Shown here: one piece after another, positions 1 through 8,383 of the stretch
How the letters are laid out: the number at the start of each line of letters is the position of its first letter
Position numbering within the stretch: position 1 is the first letter of the stretch
NCBI RefSeq assembly: GCF_017310035.1
Contig: NZ_CP022296.1
Span: forward strand, 1,240,001 to 1,304,000
Source: Nocardioides sp. S5
Lineage (GTDB): Bacteria; Actinomycetota; Actinomycetes; Propionibacteriales; Nocardioidaceae
DNA length: 64,000 bases
Direction: 5' to 3'
Made by a program: the position numbers and the translations under genes
Notes under the pieces: generated by a model
What the model was told of the DNA's origin: nothing
The model's database searches: none
What the model saw: the letters and a program-made list of their open reading frames with translations, nothing else

Positions 1-1
1 G

Positions 2-148
2 GCTCGCGCCGTGCTCGCGCACCGGGTCACCGTCAAGCCCGACCTCTGGATGACCCAGGCCTCGGGCGCCCGCGTGGTCGAGTCCGTCCTGACCAGCGTC
101 GAGACACCGCACACCCTGGAGTCGCGCCCCCTGGAGTCGCGACGGTGA
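2..148 (+). CDS. MoxR-family AAA ATPase, C-terminal end (partial)
   Basis: Only the last 48 residues are in the window; the gene begins upstream. The visible tail contains AHRVTVKPDLWMTQASGARV, which resembles the conserved C-terminal lid segment of actinobacterial MoxR ATPases. MoxR proteins are chaperone-like AAA+ ATPases commonly encoded next to DUF58 proteins. The next gene here is DUF58, and its GTG start overlaps this TGA stop by four bases, so the two are probably translationally coupled. The ATPase motifs themselves lie outside the window. Confidence 0.75.
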   Translation, partial: ARAVLAHRVTVKPDLWMTQASGARVVESVLTSVETPHTLESRPLESRR

Positions 149-1419
149 GCACCTGGCGACCGACGCCCTCGCTCGTCCGCGCCTGCCTCCTCGCGCTCGG
201 CGGCCTCGCCGGCGGCGTGGTGGGCGGCCTGGACGTGCTGGTGGTGCTGGCCGCCCCCTTCGTGCTCCTGGCCGCCATGGGACTGGCGGGTCGCCCGCTG
301 CACCTGCCGGCGGTCTCCACGCGCATCGACCACCACCGGCTCCACGAGGGCCAGGGCACCACGTCGCGGCTCGTGGTCGACGACCTCGCCGGGGTCGAGC
401 ACGCCACCCGGGTCGCAGGTCCCGCACCGCACGTGGCCACCCGTCCGGCGTACGGCGCTGCCGGGTCGCTCGTCGACGCCGGCCTGCCCGTCATCGAGTT
501 CAGCCCGCGCCGCTGGGGCCGCCGCGCGATCGGCGCCGAGCGGGTCGGGTTGACGAGCGCCTGGGCCGGCTGGCAGTGGGGTCCGGTCGACATGCCCGAG
601 CACGGGCTCAGCGTGCTGCCGCAGACCGCGCCGTACGACAGCCGCGCCGAGGTCCCGCAACCCGACGGCCTCGTCGGACGGCACCGCTCGCGCCGCATCG
701 GCAGCGGCACCGAGTTCGAGGGGATCCGGCACTTCGCCGCCGGCGACCGCCTCAAGCGGATCACCTGGCCGGTGTCGCTGCGCACCGGTGAGCTCCACGT
801 CATCACCACCCGCGCCGAGCAGGACGCCGGCGTGTGGCTGGTGGTCGACGGTCTGCGCGACATCGGCCGCTCCGGCGGCATCGACGGCGCGGCGAGCACC
901 CTCGACCTCACCGTTCGCGCGGCGGCCGCGCTCGCGGAGCACCACGTCCGCACCGGCGACCGCGTCGGGCTCCTGGTCGTGGCCGCCGACCCCTCGCGCG
1001 TGCCGCTCGGGTCCGGTCCGCGGCACCTCCAGCGGATCCACGCGGTCCTGGCGCGGATCCGGACGGAGGGCCGCAGCGTCGCGCCGGAGCGCCTCGACCT
1101 CGGAGCCGGTGCCGGCAGCGTCGTCCACGTGCTGTCGCCCATGCTCTTCACCCCGCTGGTCACCGCGACCGCGAGCCTGCAGCGCAGCGGCGCCTCGGTC
1201 GTGGTCATCGACACGTGGGGGGAGCGAGACTCCGGCTCTGACCCGCTGGCATTGCCCAGCCTCGCCGCGCGGATGCAGCGGATCGAGCGTGACGACCGGC
1301 TCGAGCGGCTCGCCGCCCTCGGCTGCCCGGTCGTCCCGTGGCGCGGACCCGGCACCCTCGACACCGTGCTGCAGCAGCTGGCCCGGCGGGCCCGGGTGCC
1401 GAAGGTGCGCGTTCGATGA
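145..1419 (+). CDS. DUF58 domain-containing protein
   Basis: A 424-residue protein. Residues 10-50 are hydrophobic and probably form two membrane segments. The central DUF58 signature is visible around residues 190-215 (EFEGIRHFAAGD, then an ITWPVSLRTGEL-like stretch). It is followed by a von Willebrand A-like region beginning VWLVVDGLRD. DUF58 proteins partner with MoxR ATPases in membrane-associated complexes of poorly defined function. The GTG start overlaps the MoxR stop, and the stop overlaps the next ATG, so this is the middle of a tight operon. Family assignment is firm; function is not known from sequence. Confidence 0.88.
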   Translation: MSTWRPTPSLVRACLLALGGLAGGVVGGLDVLVVLAAPFVLLAAMGLAGRPLHLPAVSTRIDHHRLHEGQGTTSRLVVDDLAGVEHATRVAGPAPHVATRPAYGAAGSLVDAGLPVIEFSPRRWGRRAIGAERVGLTSAWAGWQWGPVDMPEHGLSVLPQTAPYDSRAEVPQPDGLVGRHRSRRIGSGTEFEGIRHFAAGDRLKRITWPVSLRTGELHVITTRAEQDAGVWLVVDGLRDIGRSGGIDGAASTLDLTVRAAAALAEHHVRTGDRVGLLVVAADPSRVPLGSGPRHLQRIHAVLARIRTEGRSVAPERLDLGAGAGSVVHVLSPMLFTPLVTATASLQRSGASVVVIDTWGERDSGSDPLALPSLAARMQRIERDDRLERLAALGCPVVPWRGPGTLDTVLQQLARRARVPKVRVR

Positions 1420-1934
1420 GCGTGCTCGACCGGGTCCTGCCGCCTGGGCTCACGACCGGTGGCCTGGCGCTGCGGGTCGTGCTGGCGCTGCTCCCGTGTG
1501 CCGCACTGGCACTCGCGCTGCCGGAGGTGCCCCACCTGGTCATCACGACCCTGGTGGTGGCCTGCTCGGTGCGGTGGGCGGTGACGCCCGACCACCCGGC
1601 CGGGGCGGCCGCGCTCCTGCTGGTCGCCGGGTGGTGGGCCGTGCACGACGTCGTCGACTGGCGGGTGCTCGTCGTCGCGGTGCTGGTCCTCGCTGCCCAC
1701 GTGGTCGCGACGCTCCTCGCCCACGGTCCCGCGACGCTCCCGGTCGACCCGCGCCTGGCGGCGCTCTGGCTGCGGCGTGCGCTGCTGGCGCTCGTGCCGG
1801 TGCCCGTCGCGTGGCTGGCGGTGCGCGGGCTGGACGCCGACCTCGCGCCCCCGTGGCTGTGGCTCGTCGTGGCGCTGGTCGTCGGCGTACTGCTGGTGCT
1901 GACCGCGCGGCTCCTGGAGCCGGAGGTCGAGTGA
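1416..1934 (+). CDS. Hypothetical multi-pass membrane protein
   Basis: A 172-residue, very hydrophobic protein rich in Leu, Val and Ala, with about four to five likely membrane spans. I do not recognise a family. The ATG at 1416 overlaps the DUF58 stop (ATGA), and the gene ends in GTGA overlapping the next start, so it belongs to the MoxR-DUF58 operon. In many actinobacteria the gene after DUF58 encodes a transglutaminase-like membrane protein or a small membrane protein. The length and absence of soluble domains here fit the latter. Confidence 0.7.
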   Translation: MSVLDRVLPPGLTTGGLALRVVLALLPCAALALALPEVPHLVITTLVVACSVRWAVTPDHPAGAAALLLVAGWWAVHDVVDWRVLVVAVLVLAAHVVATLLAHGPATLPVDPRLAALWLRRALLALVPVPVAWLAVRGLDADLAPPWLWLVVALVVGVLLVLTARLLEPEVE

Positions 1935-2278
1935 GCACCGGTCGATCAAGCACCGAGGAGGAGCGCGAGCTCTACGCCGAGCTGGTGCTGCAGTGCGCCG
2001 AGTCGGTCCCGCGCGGCCGCGTCACGACGTACGGCGCCATCGCCGACGTGGTCGGTCAGCGGCTGGGGCGCGGGGGTCCCCGCCTCGTGGGCAACGTGAT
2101 GGCCCGGCACGGCGCCGCGGTCGCGTGGTGGCGGGTGGTGCGGGCGGACGGCTCGCTGCCGCCGTCGCACGACGAGGAGGCCCGGCAGGCCTACCTCGAG
2201 GAGGGCACCCCTCTGCGTGCGAGCGGCGCGGTCGATCTGGGACGTGCGTTCGTCGCCCCGACCCTGCGGGCACAATGA
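1931..2278 (+). CDS. Alkyltransferase-like (ATL) protein, MGMT family
   Basis: A 115-residue protein matching the DNA-binding domain of O6-alkylguanine-DNA alkyltransferases: VPRGRVTTYGAIADVVG at residues 27-43, a LVGNVM helix, and AWWRVVRADGSLP at about 65-77. In a true alkyltransferase the last motif is PCHRV with the acceptor cysteine. Here Trp66 occupies the cysteine position, as in ATL proteins, which bind alkylated guanine and flag it for nucleotide excision repair. It therefore should not repair by itself. The GTG start overlaps the upstream stop and the TGA overlaps the next ATG, so it is co-expressed with its neighbours. Confidence 0.85.
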   Translation: MSTGRSSTEEERELYAELVLQCAESVPRGRVTTYGAIADVVGQRLGRGGPRLVGNVMARHGAAVAWWRVVRADGSLPPSHDEEARQAYLEEGTPLRASGAVDLGRAFVAPTLRAQ

Positions 2279-2958
2279 GCGCCATGCTCTACACGGTCGC
2301 GCACGGAGTCATCCCACCGCTGGCCCGAGCCGTGTGGCGTCCCACGGTCGAGGGGCTGCACCACCTGCCGTCGACCGGCCCGGTCATCGTGGCGAGCAAC
2401 CACCTGTCGTTCTTCGACTCCGTGGTCATCCCGGTGGTCGTGCCGCGCAAGGTGGTCTTCCTCGCCAAGTCCGACTACTTCACCGGCACCGGCGTGAAGG
2501 GGGCGCTGACGCGGACCTGGTTCGAGGGCCTGGGCATGCTCCCCGTCGACCGCGACGACAGGAAGGCCGCGATCGCCAGCCTCGACACCGCGCTCGAGGT
2601 GCTGCGCCGCGGCGAGGCGTTCGGGATCTACCCCGAGGGCACGCGCTCGCGCGACGGCCGGCTCTACCGCGGCCGCACCGGCGTCGCCCACCTCGCGCTG
2701 ACCGCGGGCTGCCCGGTCGTGCCGGTCGGGCTGCAGGGGACCGAGGACATCCAGCCCGTCGGCGCGAGCCGCCCGCGGCTGCGTGGGGTCGACGTGACGG
2801 TGCGCTTCGGTGCGCCCATCCAGGTCGCGGGGGAGTACGACGGCGTACCCAGCGGTCGCGCGCGCCGCGAGCTCACGGACCGGATCATGGCCGCCATCGG
2901 CGACCTGACCGGCCAGGAGCCCGCGGGCATCTACAACGAGCGCCCGGGCACCGCCTGA
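2275..2958 (+). CDS. 1-acylglycerol-3-phosphate acyltransferase (PlsC family)
   Basis: A 227-residue membrane-associated acyltransferase. It has the catalytic HX4D motif (His43 to Asp48, in NHLSFFDS) and the glycerol-phosphate binding EGTR motif at residues 121-124. These mark PlsC-type enzymes that acylate lysophosphatidate in phospholipid synthesis. The start at 2275 overlaps the ATL stop (ATGA); a second in-frame ATG at 2284 is possible. The 3' end overlaps the convergent DUF1116 gene by 28 bp. Confidence 0.9.
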   Translation: MSAMLYTVAHGVIPPLARAVWRPTVEGLHHLPSTGPVIVASNHLSFFDSVVIPVVVPRKVVFLAKSDYFTGTGVKGALTRTWFEGLGMLPVDRDDRKAAIASLDTALEVLRRGEAFGIYPEGTRSRDGRLYRGRTGVAHLALTAGCPVVPVGLQGTEDIQPVGASRPRLRGVDVTVRFGAPIQVAGEYDGVPSGRARRELTDRIMAAIGDLTGQEPAGIYNERPGTA

Positions 2959-4364
2959 GCCAGCGCCGCCAGCGCCTGCGGGAAGATCTCCGCGGGAGGC
3001 GTGACGAGGCCGGCGCCGACCTGGCCCACGCCGGCGACCGCGCCGGCCATGCCGGTGTTGATCTGGGGCAGGATCCCGGTGCGGCACACCTTGGTGACGT
3101 CGATGCCGGTCGGGGTGCCCTGGAACTCCAGCACGGGGACGGACCAGCGCGGGTTCTCCGCGAGGGTGATCTCGTGCATCCGCTGGGTCGTGGCGAGCGC
3201 GTCAGGGACCGAGCCACCGACGAGCCGGACGATCGCGGGGGCGGTCGCCATCGCGAAGCCGCCGATGCCTGCGGTCTCGGTGATCGCGGAGTCGCCGATG
3301 TCGGGGTTGGCGTCGTCCGGGCCGTAGTCGCCGAGGAAGAGTCCCTCGGCGACCTGGGCCGGGCCGGTGAACCACTGGTCGCCGGTGCCGGAGACCTGGA
3401 TGCCGAAGTCGGTGCCGTTGCGCGCCATCGCCACCACCATCGTCGATCCGGGCACGTCACGCCCGGCGTCGAGGGCGAGCTTGCAGGCAGGCATCGCGAG
3501 GTTGAGGAAGAAGTGGTCGTTGCCGCCGACGAAGCGCAGCGCGTCCGCGACGTCCTTGCTCCCGAAGCCGCCCCCCTCGATGGTGCCGACCATCGCGGGG
3601 GAGAGGTCGCGCAGCAGCATCAGCGTGCCGGCACGGTTGCGGTTGTGCGCCTCGTCGCCCATCTGGAGCATCTGGGTGAGGATGCCGGTGACGTCGGACG
3701 CCTCCTCGGTGCCGCGGACGGCCGCCTGCAGGAGCGGGCCCAGCACGTCACCCATCCAGCGGAGCCGGGTGAGCACGTCCGGGCCGTAGGCGCCGTAGCG
3801 CAGCACCTTGCCGAGCCCCTCGTTGAGCGAGCAGTAGGTCCGCTTCCCGGTGGCGCGGTCCTCCAGGACCCACATCCACATCGACGGCGTGACCACGCCC
3901 GCCATCGGGCCCACGGCGCTGCGGTGGTGGCAGGGCTCGAGGCTGACCGAGCTGCCGGACTCGAAGAGCGCGACGGCGTCCTCGGGGTCCTCGACGAGGC
4001 CCTCGAGCGCCGCGCCACCCATCAGGGCACCGCGGAGAGGTCCGGAGGTGCGCTCCCACTCGATCGGCGGGCCGGCGTGCAGGAACTGGCCCTTCTCGAG
4101 TCCGAGGACCTCGCTCGCCGGAGCGACGTCGACGAGGTGGGCGGTGACGCCGAGCATGGCCTGAACCGCTCGCCGGTTGGCCTCAGGGCGCCGCGGGTCG
4201 GTGGCGACGGCGGCGAGGTGGTCTTGCGTGCCCGGCATCGGCGGGCGCCAGTCGACCCGCTCGACGTCGACGGCCTGGCCGGCGACGGCGTCGGCGAACA
4301 TGTCGGCGCCGCAGGTGACGACCGTGGGGGTGGTGGCGCCGACGGTGACAGCACTGGTGCTCAC
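2931..4364 (-). CDS. DUF1116 protein, AllG-like putative carbamoyltransferase subunit
   Basis: A 477-residue protein of the DUF1116 family (Escherichia coli YlbE/AllG). In E. coli, AllF, AllG and AllH form oxamate carbamoyltransferase, which converts a carbamoylated substrate plus phosphate to carbamoyl phosphate. Conserved-looking stretches include ALMGGAALEGLVEDPEDA near the middle and an acidic Gly-rich C-terminal half. The GTG start overlaps the stop of the upstream FdrA gene (GTGA), so translation is coupled. With FdrA and DUF2877 genes in the same operon, it is probably the third subunit of the same enzyme. The true substrate here is unknown; no oxamate or allantoin genes are visible in the window. 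Confidence 0.85.
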   Translation of the reverse strand: MSTSAVTVGATTPTVVTCGADMFADAVAGQAVDVERVDWRPPMPGTQDHLAAVATDPRRPEANRRAVQAMLGVTAHLVDVAPASEVLGLEKGQFLHAGPPIEWERTSGPLRGALMGGAALEGLVEDPEDAVALFESGSSVSLEPCHHRSAVGPMAGVVTPSMWMWVLEDRATGKRTYCSLNEGLGKVLRYGAYGPDVLTRLRWMGDVLGPLLQAAVRGTEEASDVTGILTQMLQMGDEAHNRNRAGTLMLLRDLSPAMVGTIEGGGFGSKDVADALRFVGGNDHFFLNLAMPACKLALDAGRDVPGSTMVVAMARNGTDFGIQVSGTGDQWFTGPAQVAEGLFLGDYGPDDANPDIGDSAITETAGIGGFAMATAPAIVRLVGGSVPDALATTQRMHEITLAENPRWSVPVLEFQGTPTGIDVTKVCRTGILPQINTGMAGAVAGVGQVGAGLVTPPAEIFPQALAALAQAVPGRSL

Positions 4365-5866
4365 TGGTGGGCTCCTTCGGATCGGCTCGAGGTTCGGCTC
4401 AGCAGGTCGAGGGCGCGGCGGGTGGCCGCGGCGTTGGAGAGGTGGACCTCCGCGCCCGCGGCGACGAGGGCGTCGCGCTGGGCGGCGAGGCCCTGCGGGT
4501 CGAGGTCGGTGCCGACGAGGCTGACGATCACCGGGATCGCGCGCTCGCTGCGGGCCGCGGTGATGGCCGGCGCGAGGTGCGCGGCCGGGTCGGGCTCGGC
4601 GCCGTGGCCGAGCACCAGGTCGAGCAGGATCACGCCGGTCGCGGGGTCGGCGGCCGCGCGCGCGATCTGCTCGTTGCGCAGCGACGGGTCGATCATCGGG
4701 TGCGCCCGGCCCTGGGTGAGCGCGTCGTCGCCGAAGTCGACCATGACGTGGTCGTCGACGATGAGCTCCTCACCGAGCGCGAGGTCGTCGGCGAGCGGGA
4801 TGTTGCTGCGGATCGGGCCGAGGGCCTCGGCGGCCATCAGCATCGACTCGTCGCACAGCGTGCCGCCCACGAAGAGGCCGCGCAGCAGCGGACCGGTGGC
4901 GGGGCCGGTGTTGTCGGCACCGTGGACCGGCCACTGCGGGGCCTCGTGGCCGAGCCGGGCGAGCACGGCCTCGGCGACGGCGGTGAGGTCGCGCTGGCCG
5001 CGACCGAGCAGGCCGAGCTCGACGGGAGTGTCCAGCGCCTCGGCCTCGCGGGCCAGTGCCTCGGCGACCTCGGGCGCAGGCGGCTTCGACACCACCACGA
5101 CCAGGTCGACGTCGGCGTCCGCGTCGAGGCGGCGCAGGGCCTCGCGGGTGGCGAGGCCGCCGACCGCGGAGGACAGGTCGCGACCGCCGACGCCCAGCGC
5201 GTGGCGTACGCCGACCCCCTCCAGCGTCTCGCCGGCGTGGTGGAGCAGGGTGAGCAGCTGCTGGCAGCCGGTGCCGGACGCGGCCACGAGGCCGATGCGG
5301 CCCGGGCGCACGGCGTTGGCGAAGCCGAGGCCCACTCCGTCGAGCAGCGCGGTGCCGCAGTCGGGACCCATGACGAGCGCGCCGCGGGTGGCGGCGTACG
5401 TCTTGAGCGCGACCTCCTCGGCCACCGGGACGTTGTCGCTGAAGACCATCACGTCGTGGCCGGCCTCGAGGGCGTCCATCGCCTCGACCGTGGCGCTCGC
5501 GCCCGGCACCGAGACGAGCACGACGGCACCGGGTCCTCCGTGCCGCAGGGCCGCGCCGGTCGTGCGCGGCGGCGCCTGCGTGGTGTCGCCCGACGACGGG
5601 CGGGTGGGGACCAGGGCGGCGTCGACAGCCGCGAGCGCGGTCGCGACGTCGGCGTCGTCGTCGAGCCGGAGCGCGACCACCATGTCGTTGGGCGATGAGG
5701 CCGGGACCTCGAAGCCCATGCCGGTGAGCACCTCGAGGTTGAGGCCGGTGGCCATGGCCACCTGCGCGGCGACCACGCCGGGGGCGGCCTGCACCGCCCG
5801 GCTGACCTGGAGCAGGGTCACCGAGTCGGCGTACGCGCCGCTCCGGAGCTCGACGTGGTCCTTCAT
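4361..5866 (-). CDS. FdrA family protein, AllF-like putative carbamoyltransferase subunit
   Basis: A 501-residue protein. I chose the ATG at 5866 because GGGAGG lies just upstream and the ATG overlaps the DUF2877 stop. Longer upstream frames run through the neighbouring gene and lose family similarity. The fold is related to the succinyl-CoA synthetase alpha subunit. The FdrA hallmark GPDCGT is at residues 167-172, followed by a Gly-rich IGLVAASGTGCQQLL segment at about 191-205 and GVGGRDLSSAVGG at about 226-237. In E. coli, FdrA is AllF of oxamate carbamoyltransferase. It stands between DUF2877 and DUF1116 with four-base overlaps on both sides, the arrangement expected for subunits of one complex. 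Confidence 0.88.
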   Translation of the reverse strand: MKDHVELRSGAYADSVTLLQVSRAVQAAPGVVAAQVAMATGLNLEVLTGMGFEVPASSPNDMVVALRLDDDADVATALAAVDAALVPTRPSSGDTTQAPPRTTGAALRHGGPGAVVLVSVPGASATVEAMDALEAGHDVMVFSDNVPVAEEVALKTYAATRGALVMGPDCGTALLDGVGLGFANAVRPGRIGLVAASGTGCQQLLTLLHHAGETLEGVGVRHALGVGGRDLSSAVGGLATREALRRLDADADVDLVVVVSKPPAPEVAEALAREAEALDTPVELGLLGRGQRDLTAVAEAVLARLGHEAPQWPVHGADNTGPATGPLLRGLFVGGTLCDESMLMAAEALGPIRSNIPLADDLALGEELIVDDHVMVDFGDDALTQGRAHPMIDPSLRNEQIARAAADPATGVILLDLVLGHGAEPDPAAHLAPAITAARSERAIPVIVSLVGTDLDPQGLAAQRDALVAAGAEVHLSNAAATRRALDLLSRTSSRSEGAHQ

Positions 5867-6639
5867 GCTGCCCTCCCGGGGCGGTCGGTGGTGTGGTCGG
5901 TGGGGTGCTCGCCGCTGGGCGAGGTGAGGGCGAGCCGGGCGCCGGCGAGCAGGCCGGCGCCGGACGTGGCGCCGACGGCGAGCAGGGCTGCGGTCGTCGT
6001 GTCGTCGGGGGTGGCGAGCCAGTCCGCGAGCTGGGGGAGTGCCTCGCCGTGCAGGGCGCACTCGAGGAGCGTGGCGGAGAGGAGCGTGGTGACACCGAGG
6101 CGGCGGCGCACGGCTGCTGCGAGGACCGGGTCGGGGCGGCCGAGCGCGGCGCGGGTGGCGAGCCAGCCGGCCAGGACGTCGTCGCCGAGCGGCGTCAGCC
6201 CCGGTCCGCGGCCGAGCAGGCGGTCGAGGTGCGCGGAGGTGAGCCGGCCGTCGGCGGGCAGGTCGAGACCGGAGGCCACGACGACCTCGGGTGCGGGAGC
6301 GTGGTCCGCGTGCTGCCCGACACGGGTGGCGCGGGGGTCGACGAGCCGCGTGATGCGCAGCGCGCGGCCGCCGACGACGAGCTCGCCCGCGCTCACGCTC
6401 GCCGTCGGGCGCAGCACCCCGAGGTCGGGCAGGGTCGACCAGAGCGCGCACGGCACCCGGGTCGCGCCGGCGGAGACCAGGCCCACGCACCAGCCGTCGA
6501 GGTCGAGGTAGACCGCGGTGCTGCTGGCGTGGAGCACCCGCCGCGGTCCGTCCGGGGCGGCGGCGAGCCGCTCGCGCACCCGGATCGGCGCCGCGACTCC
6601 GATCGCGACCGAGGTCGCGGCGGGGGTCGGGCTGGACAT
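5863..6639 (-). CDS. DUF2877 protein, AllH-like putative carbamoyltransferase subunit
   Basis: A 258-residue protein with the DUF2877 signature GRGPGLTPLGDDVLAGWL at residues 143-160 (family pattern GxGxGLTPSGDD). E. coli AllH belongs to this family and is a subunit of oxamate carbamoyltransferase with AllF and AllG. It is the first gene of the minus-strand operon and is followed by FdrA and DUF1116 in overlapping order. The ATG at 6639 is preferred over longer starts because these would cover the divergent promoter region shared with the PucR gene. A candidate operator lies at 6667-6682, so control by that regulator is likely but inferred. Confidence 0.85.
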   Translation of the reverse strand: MSSPTPAATSVAIGVAAPIRVRERLAAAPDGPRRVLHASSTAVYLDLDGWCVGLVSAGATRVPCALWSTLPDLGVLRPTASVSAGELVVGGRALRITRLVDPRATRVGQHADHAPAPEVVVASGLDLPADGRLTSAHLDRLLGRGPGLTPLGDDVLAGWLATRAALGRPDPVLAAAVRRRLGVTTLLSATLLECALHGEALPQLADWLATPDDTTTAALLAVGATSGAGLLAGARLALTSPSGEHPTDHTTDRPGRAA

Positions 6640-6666
6640 CACCGGACAGACGCTAGCGGCCCGTGG

Positions 6667-6682
6667 CACACTCGCGAATGTG
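6667..6682. promoter_or_regulatory. Candidate PucR-type operator in divergent promoter
   Basis: CACACTCGCGAATGTG is an imperfect palindrome: 14 of its 16 bases match its own reverse complement, with core TCGCGA. It lies in the 68-bp gap between the divergent DUF2877 and PucR-family starts, where one site could control both operons. No identical site was found by eye upstream of the permease, HyuA or barbiturase genes. Confidence 0.4.
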
Positions 6683-6707
6683 ACTTCCTGACAAGCAAGG
6701 GGCAGAA

Positions 6708-7979
6708 GTGGGCCAAGAGTTGATAAGCGACCCCGAGGCGGTCGCCGCACTGGAGCGTGCGGACGCGCTCCACACGGCGCTGTCGCACATCGTCCTGGAG
6801 GGCGGCGACCTTGCCGCCATCGCCGAGGCGGTCGGCGTCGCGCTCGGGTGCGGCGTCGTCTTCACCTCCACCGACGGTCGTGAGCGGGCCGCCCACCTCG
6901 ACGACGCACAGCGCGAGGCCCTCGCCGGCGCCGACCTGCTCGACCCCACCGGGCGGGTGCGCGTCGAGCGGATCGATCCCGACGGCACCTTAGTGGGCGG
7001 CGGGGAGGCGATCGTGCGGCGCGTCGTGGCCGCCGGTGTCGACCTGGCTCGCCTCGTGGCCCTGCGCCCCGAGGGGCACATCCACTCCTCCGACGTGCAC
7101 GCGCTCGAGCGTGCGGCGATCGTGGCCGCACTGCTGGTGACGCGCGTCGAGGCGATCACGGCCGTGGAGAACAAGTACCGCGGCGACTTCCTGCGCGACG
7201 TGTTCCTCGGGCGCGCCGGCGAGGAGGACTACGTCGCCGAGCACGCCCAGGCCTTCGGATGGCACCTCGGACGCCCGGTCGTGGTCGTGGTCGGGGTGCT
7301 CGACCCCGACGCGATCGCCGCGCTGTCGGCCTCGCCGGAGGACCGGCGCGCGTGGCAGGACCGCTTCGCCCACGCCTGGCGCCAGGTCACGGCGACCGTC
7401 GACGGGAGCATCGCGTCGGTCGCCTTCAGCCGGGAGGTCGTCACCCTGATCCCGGTCGACCTCGAGGGTGACCTCGTGGCCCAGCAGGCCGCTGTCGACC
7501 GGATCATCGAGGCGGTGCGCGGCGACCGGGGCGGCGGGCGGATCGCCTTCTCGGCCGGCGTCAGCAGGGTGGCCCACGACCTGGGCGACCTTCCCGAGGC
7601 TTTCCGCCAGGCCCAGCGCGCCGTCGAGATCGGTCGCCGGGTGCACGGTGGCGGGTCGGTCACGCGGTTCGACCAGCTCGGCCTGCACAGACTGCTCGCG
7701 CTCGTGCCCGACGGCTCCGAGCTGACGGCGTTCGCTGCCGACGTCCTCGGCCCGCTCGCCGAGCGCACGGCGGAGGCGGCCGACCTCCGCGAGACGCTGC
7801 AGGTGCTGCTCGACACCAACTTCAACGTCGCCGAGGCAGCACGCGCGCAGTTCTTCCACTACAACACGATGCGCTACCGCGTCGGGAAGCTGCAGCGGAT
7901 CCTCGGCCCCGTCGCCAGCGACCCCCACCTGCGCCTCGACGTAGCGGTGGCGCTGAGGGCGCTGGAGATCGCGGACTGA
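6708..7979 (+). CDS. PucR-family transcriptional regulator
   Basis: A 423-residue regulator. The C-terminal 60 residues form the PucR/CdaR-type helix-turn-helix (LRETLQVLLDTNFNVAEAAR, then YNTMRYRVGKLQRIL and a DPHLRLDVAVALRAL tail). The middle resembles the GGDEF-like domain of this family, and the N-terminus looks like a GAF-like sensor region. PucR controls purine catabolism in Bacillus; relatives control other N-rich nutrients. It is divergent from the DUF2877-FdrA-DUF1116 operon, its probable target. The GTG start at 6708 follows an AAGG-containing ribosome site. The inducer cannot be read from the sequence. Confidence 0.88.
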   Translation: MGQELISDPEAVAALERADALHTALSHIVLEGGDLAAIAEAVGVALGCGVVFTSTDGRERAAHLDDAQREALAGADLLDPTGRVRVERIDPDGTLVGGGEAIVRRVVAAGVDLARLVALRPEGHIHSSDVHALERAAIVAALLVTRVEAITAVENKYRGDFLRDVFLGRAGEEDYVAEHAQAFGWHLGRPVVVVVGVLDPDAIAALSASPEDRRAWQDRFAHAWRQVTATVDGSIASVAFSREVVTLIPVDLEGDLVAQQAAVDRIIEAVRGDRGGGRIAFSAGVSRVAHDLGDLPEAFRQAQRAVEIGRRVHGGGSVTRFDQLGLHRLLALVPDGSELTAFAADVLGPLAERTAEAADLRETLQVLLDTNFNVAEAARAQFFHYNTMRYRVGKLQRILGPVASDPHLRLDVAVALRALEIAD

Positions 7980-7981
7980 CC

Positions 7982-8371
7982 GTGGGCCGGGGGACGGGGG
8001 TGCGGCTGCGCACGTGGCTGGCGCTGCTCGCGGTCTTCGTGGGCGGTGCCGCGCTGTGGGCGTTCGGCGCGTCCTGGGCGTTCGTGCGCGTGGCGGGCTT
8101 CTTCGCCGAGGGGTCGCCCGGCATCTCGATCGACAACCGGTCCGGTGAGGCGGTCGTGGTGACGACGACGCAGGTGGGGGCGACCGAAGGCGCGCGTCAC
8201 CCGCTGGCCGTCGATGCACGCATCGGGGCGGACTGGGGGAGCTGCGCCACCACCGAGGTCGTGGTCGAGCTGCGCGGCGTGCCGGACCGGGTCGTCTCGC
8301 GCGAGCAGGTGGAGCTCTGCTCCGGTGACGTGGTCGTGGTGGGGGAGGACCTCGAGGCGGTGGTGGAGTGA
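7982..8371 (+). CDS. Hypothetical membrane-anchored protein
   Basis: A 129-residue protein with one N-terminal hydrophobic helix (about residues 10-38) followed by a mainly beta-rich domain with two cysteines that could form a disulfide outside the membrane. I recognise no family. It starts two bases after the PucR-type gene and may be co-transcribed with it. The GTG start is the only reasonable one. Confidence 0.6.
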   Translation: MGRGTGVRLRTWLALLAVFVGGAALWAFGASWAFVRVAGFFAEGSPGISIDNRSGEAVVVTTTQVGATEGARHPLAVDARIGADWGSCATTEVVVELRGVPDRVVSREQVELCSGDVVVVGEDLEAVVE

Positions 8372-8383
8372 GCGCGGGCTGGG

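Noticed and set aside
2217..5927. Very long open frames antisense to real genes, here and at about 33.7-37.6 kb and 54.7-58.3 kb
   Set aside because: High-GC codon bias leaves antisense frames open. They have Arg/Ala-rich translations without family motifs, while the opposite strand holds clear genes.
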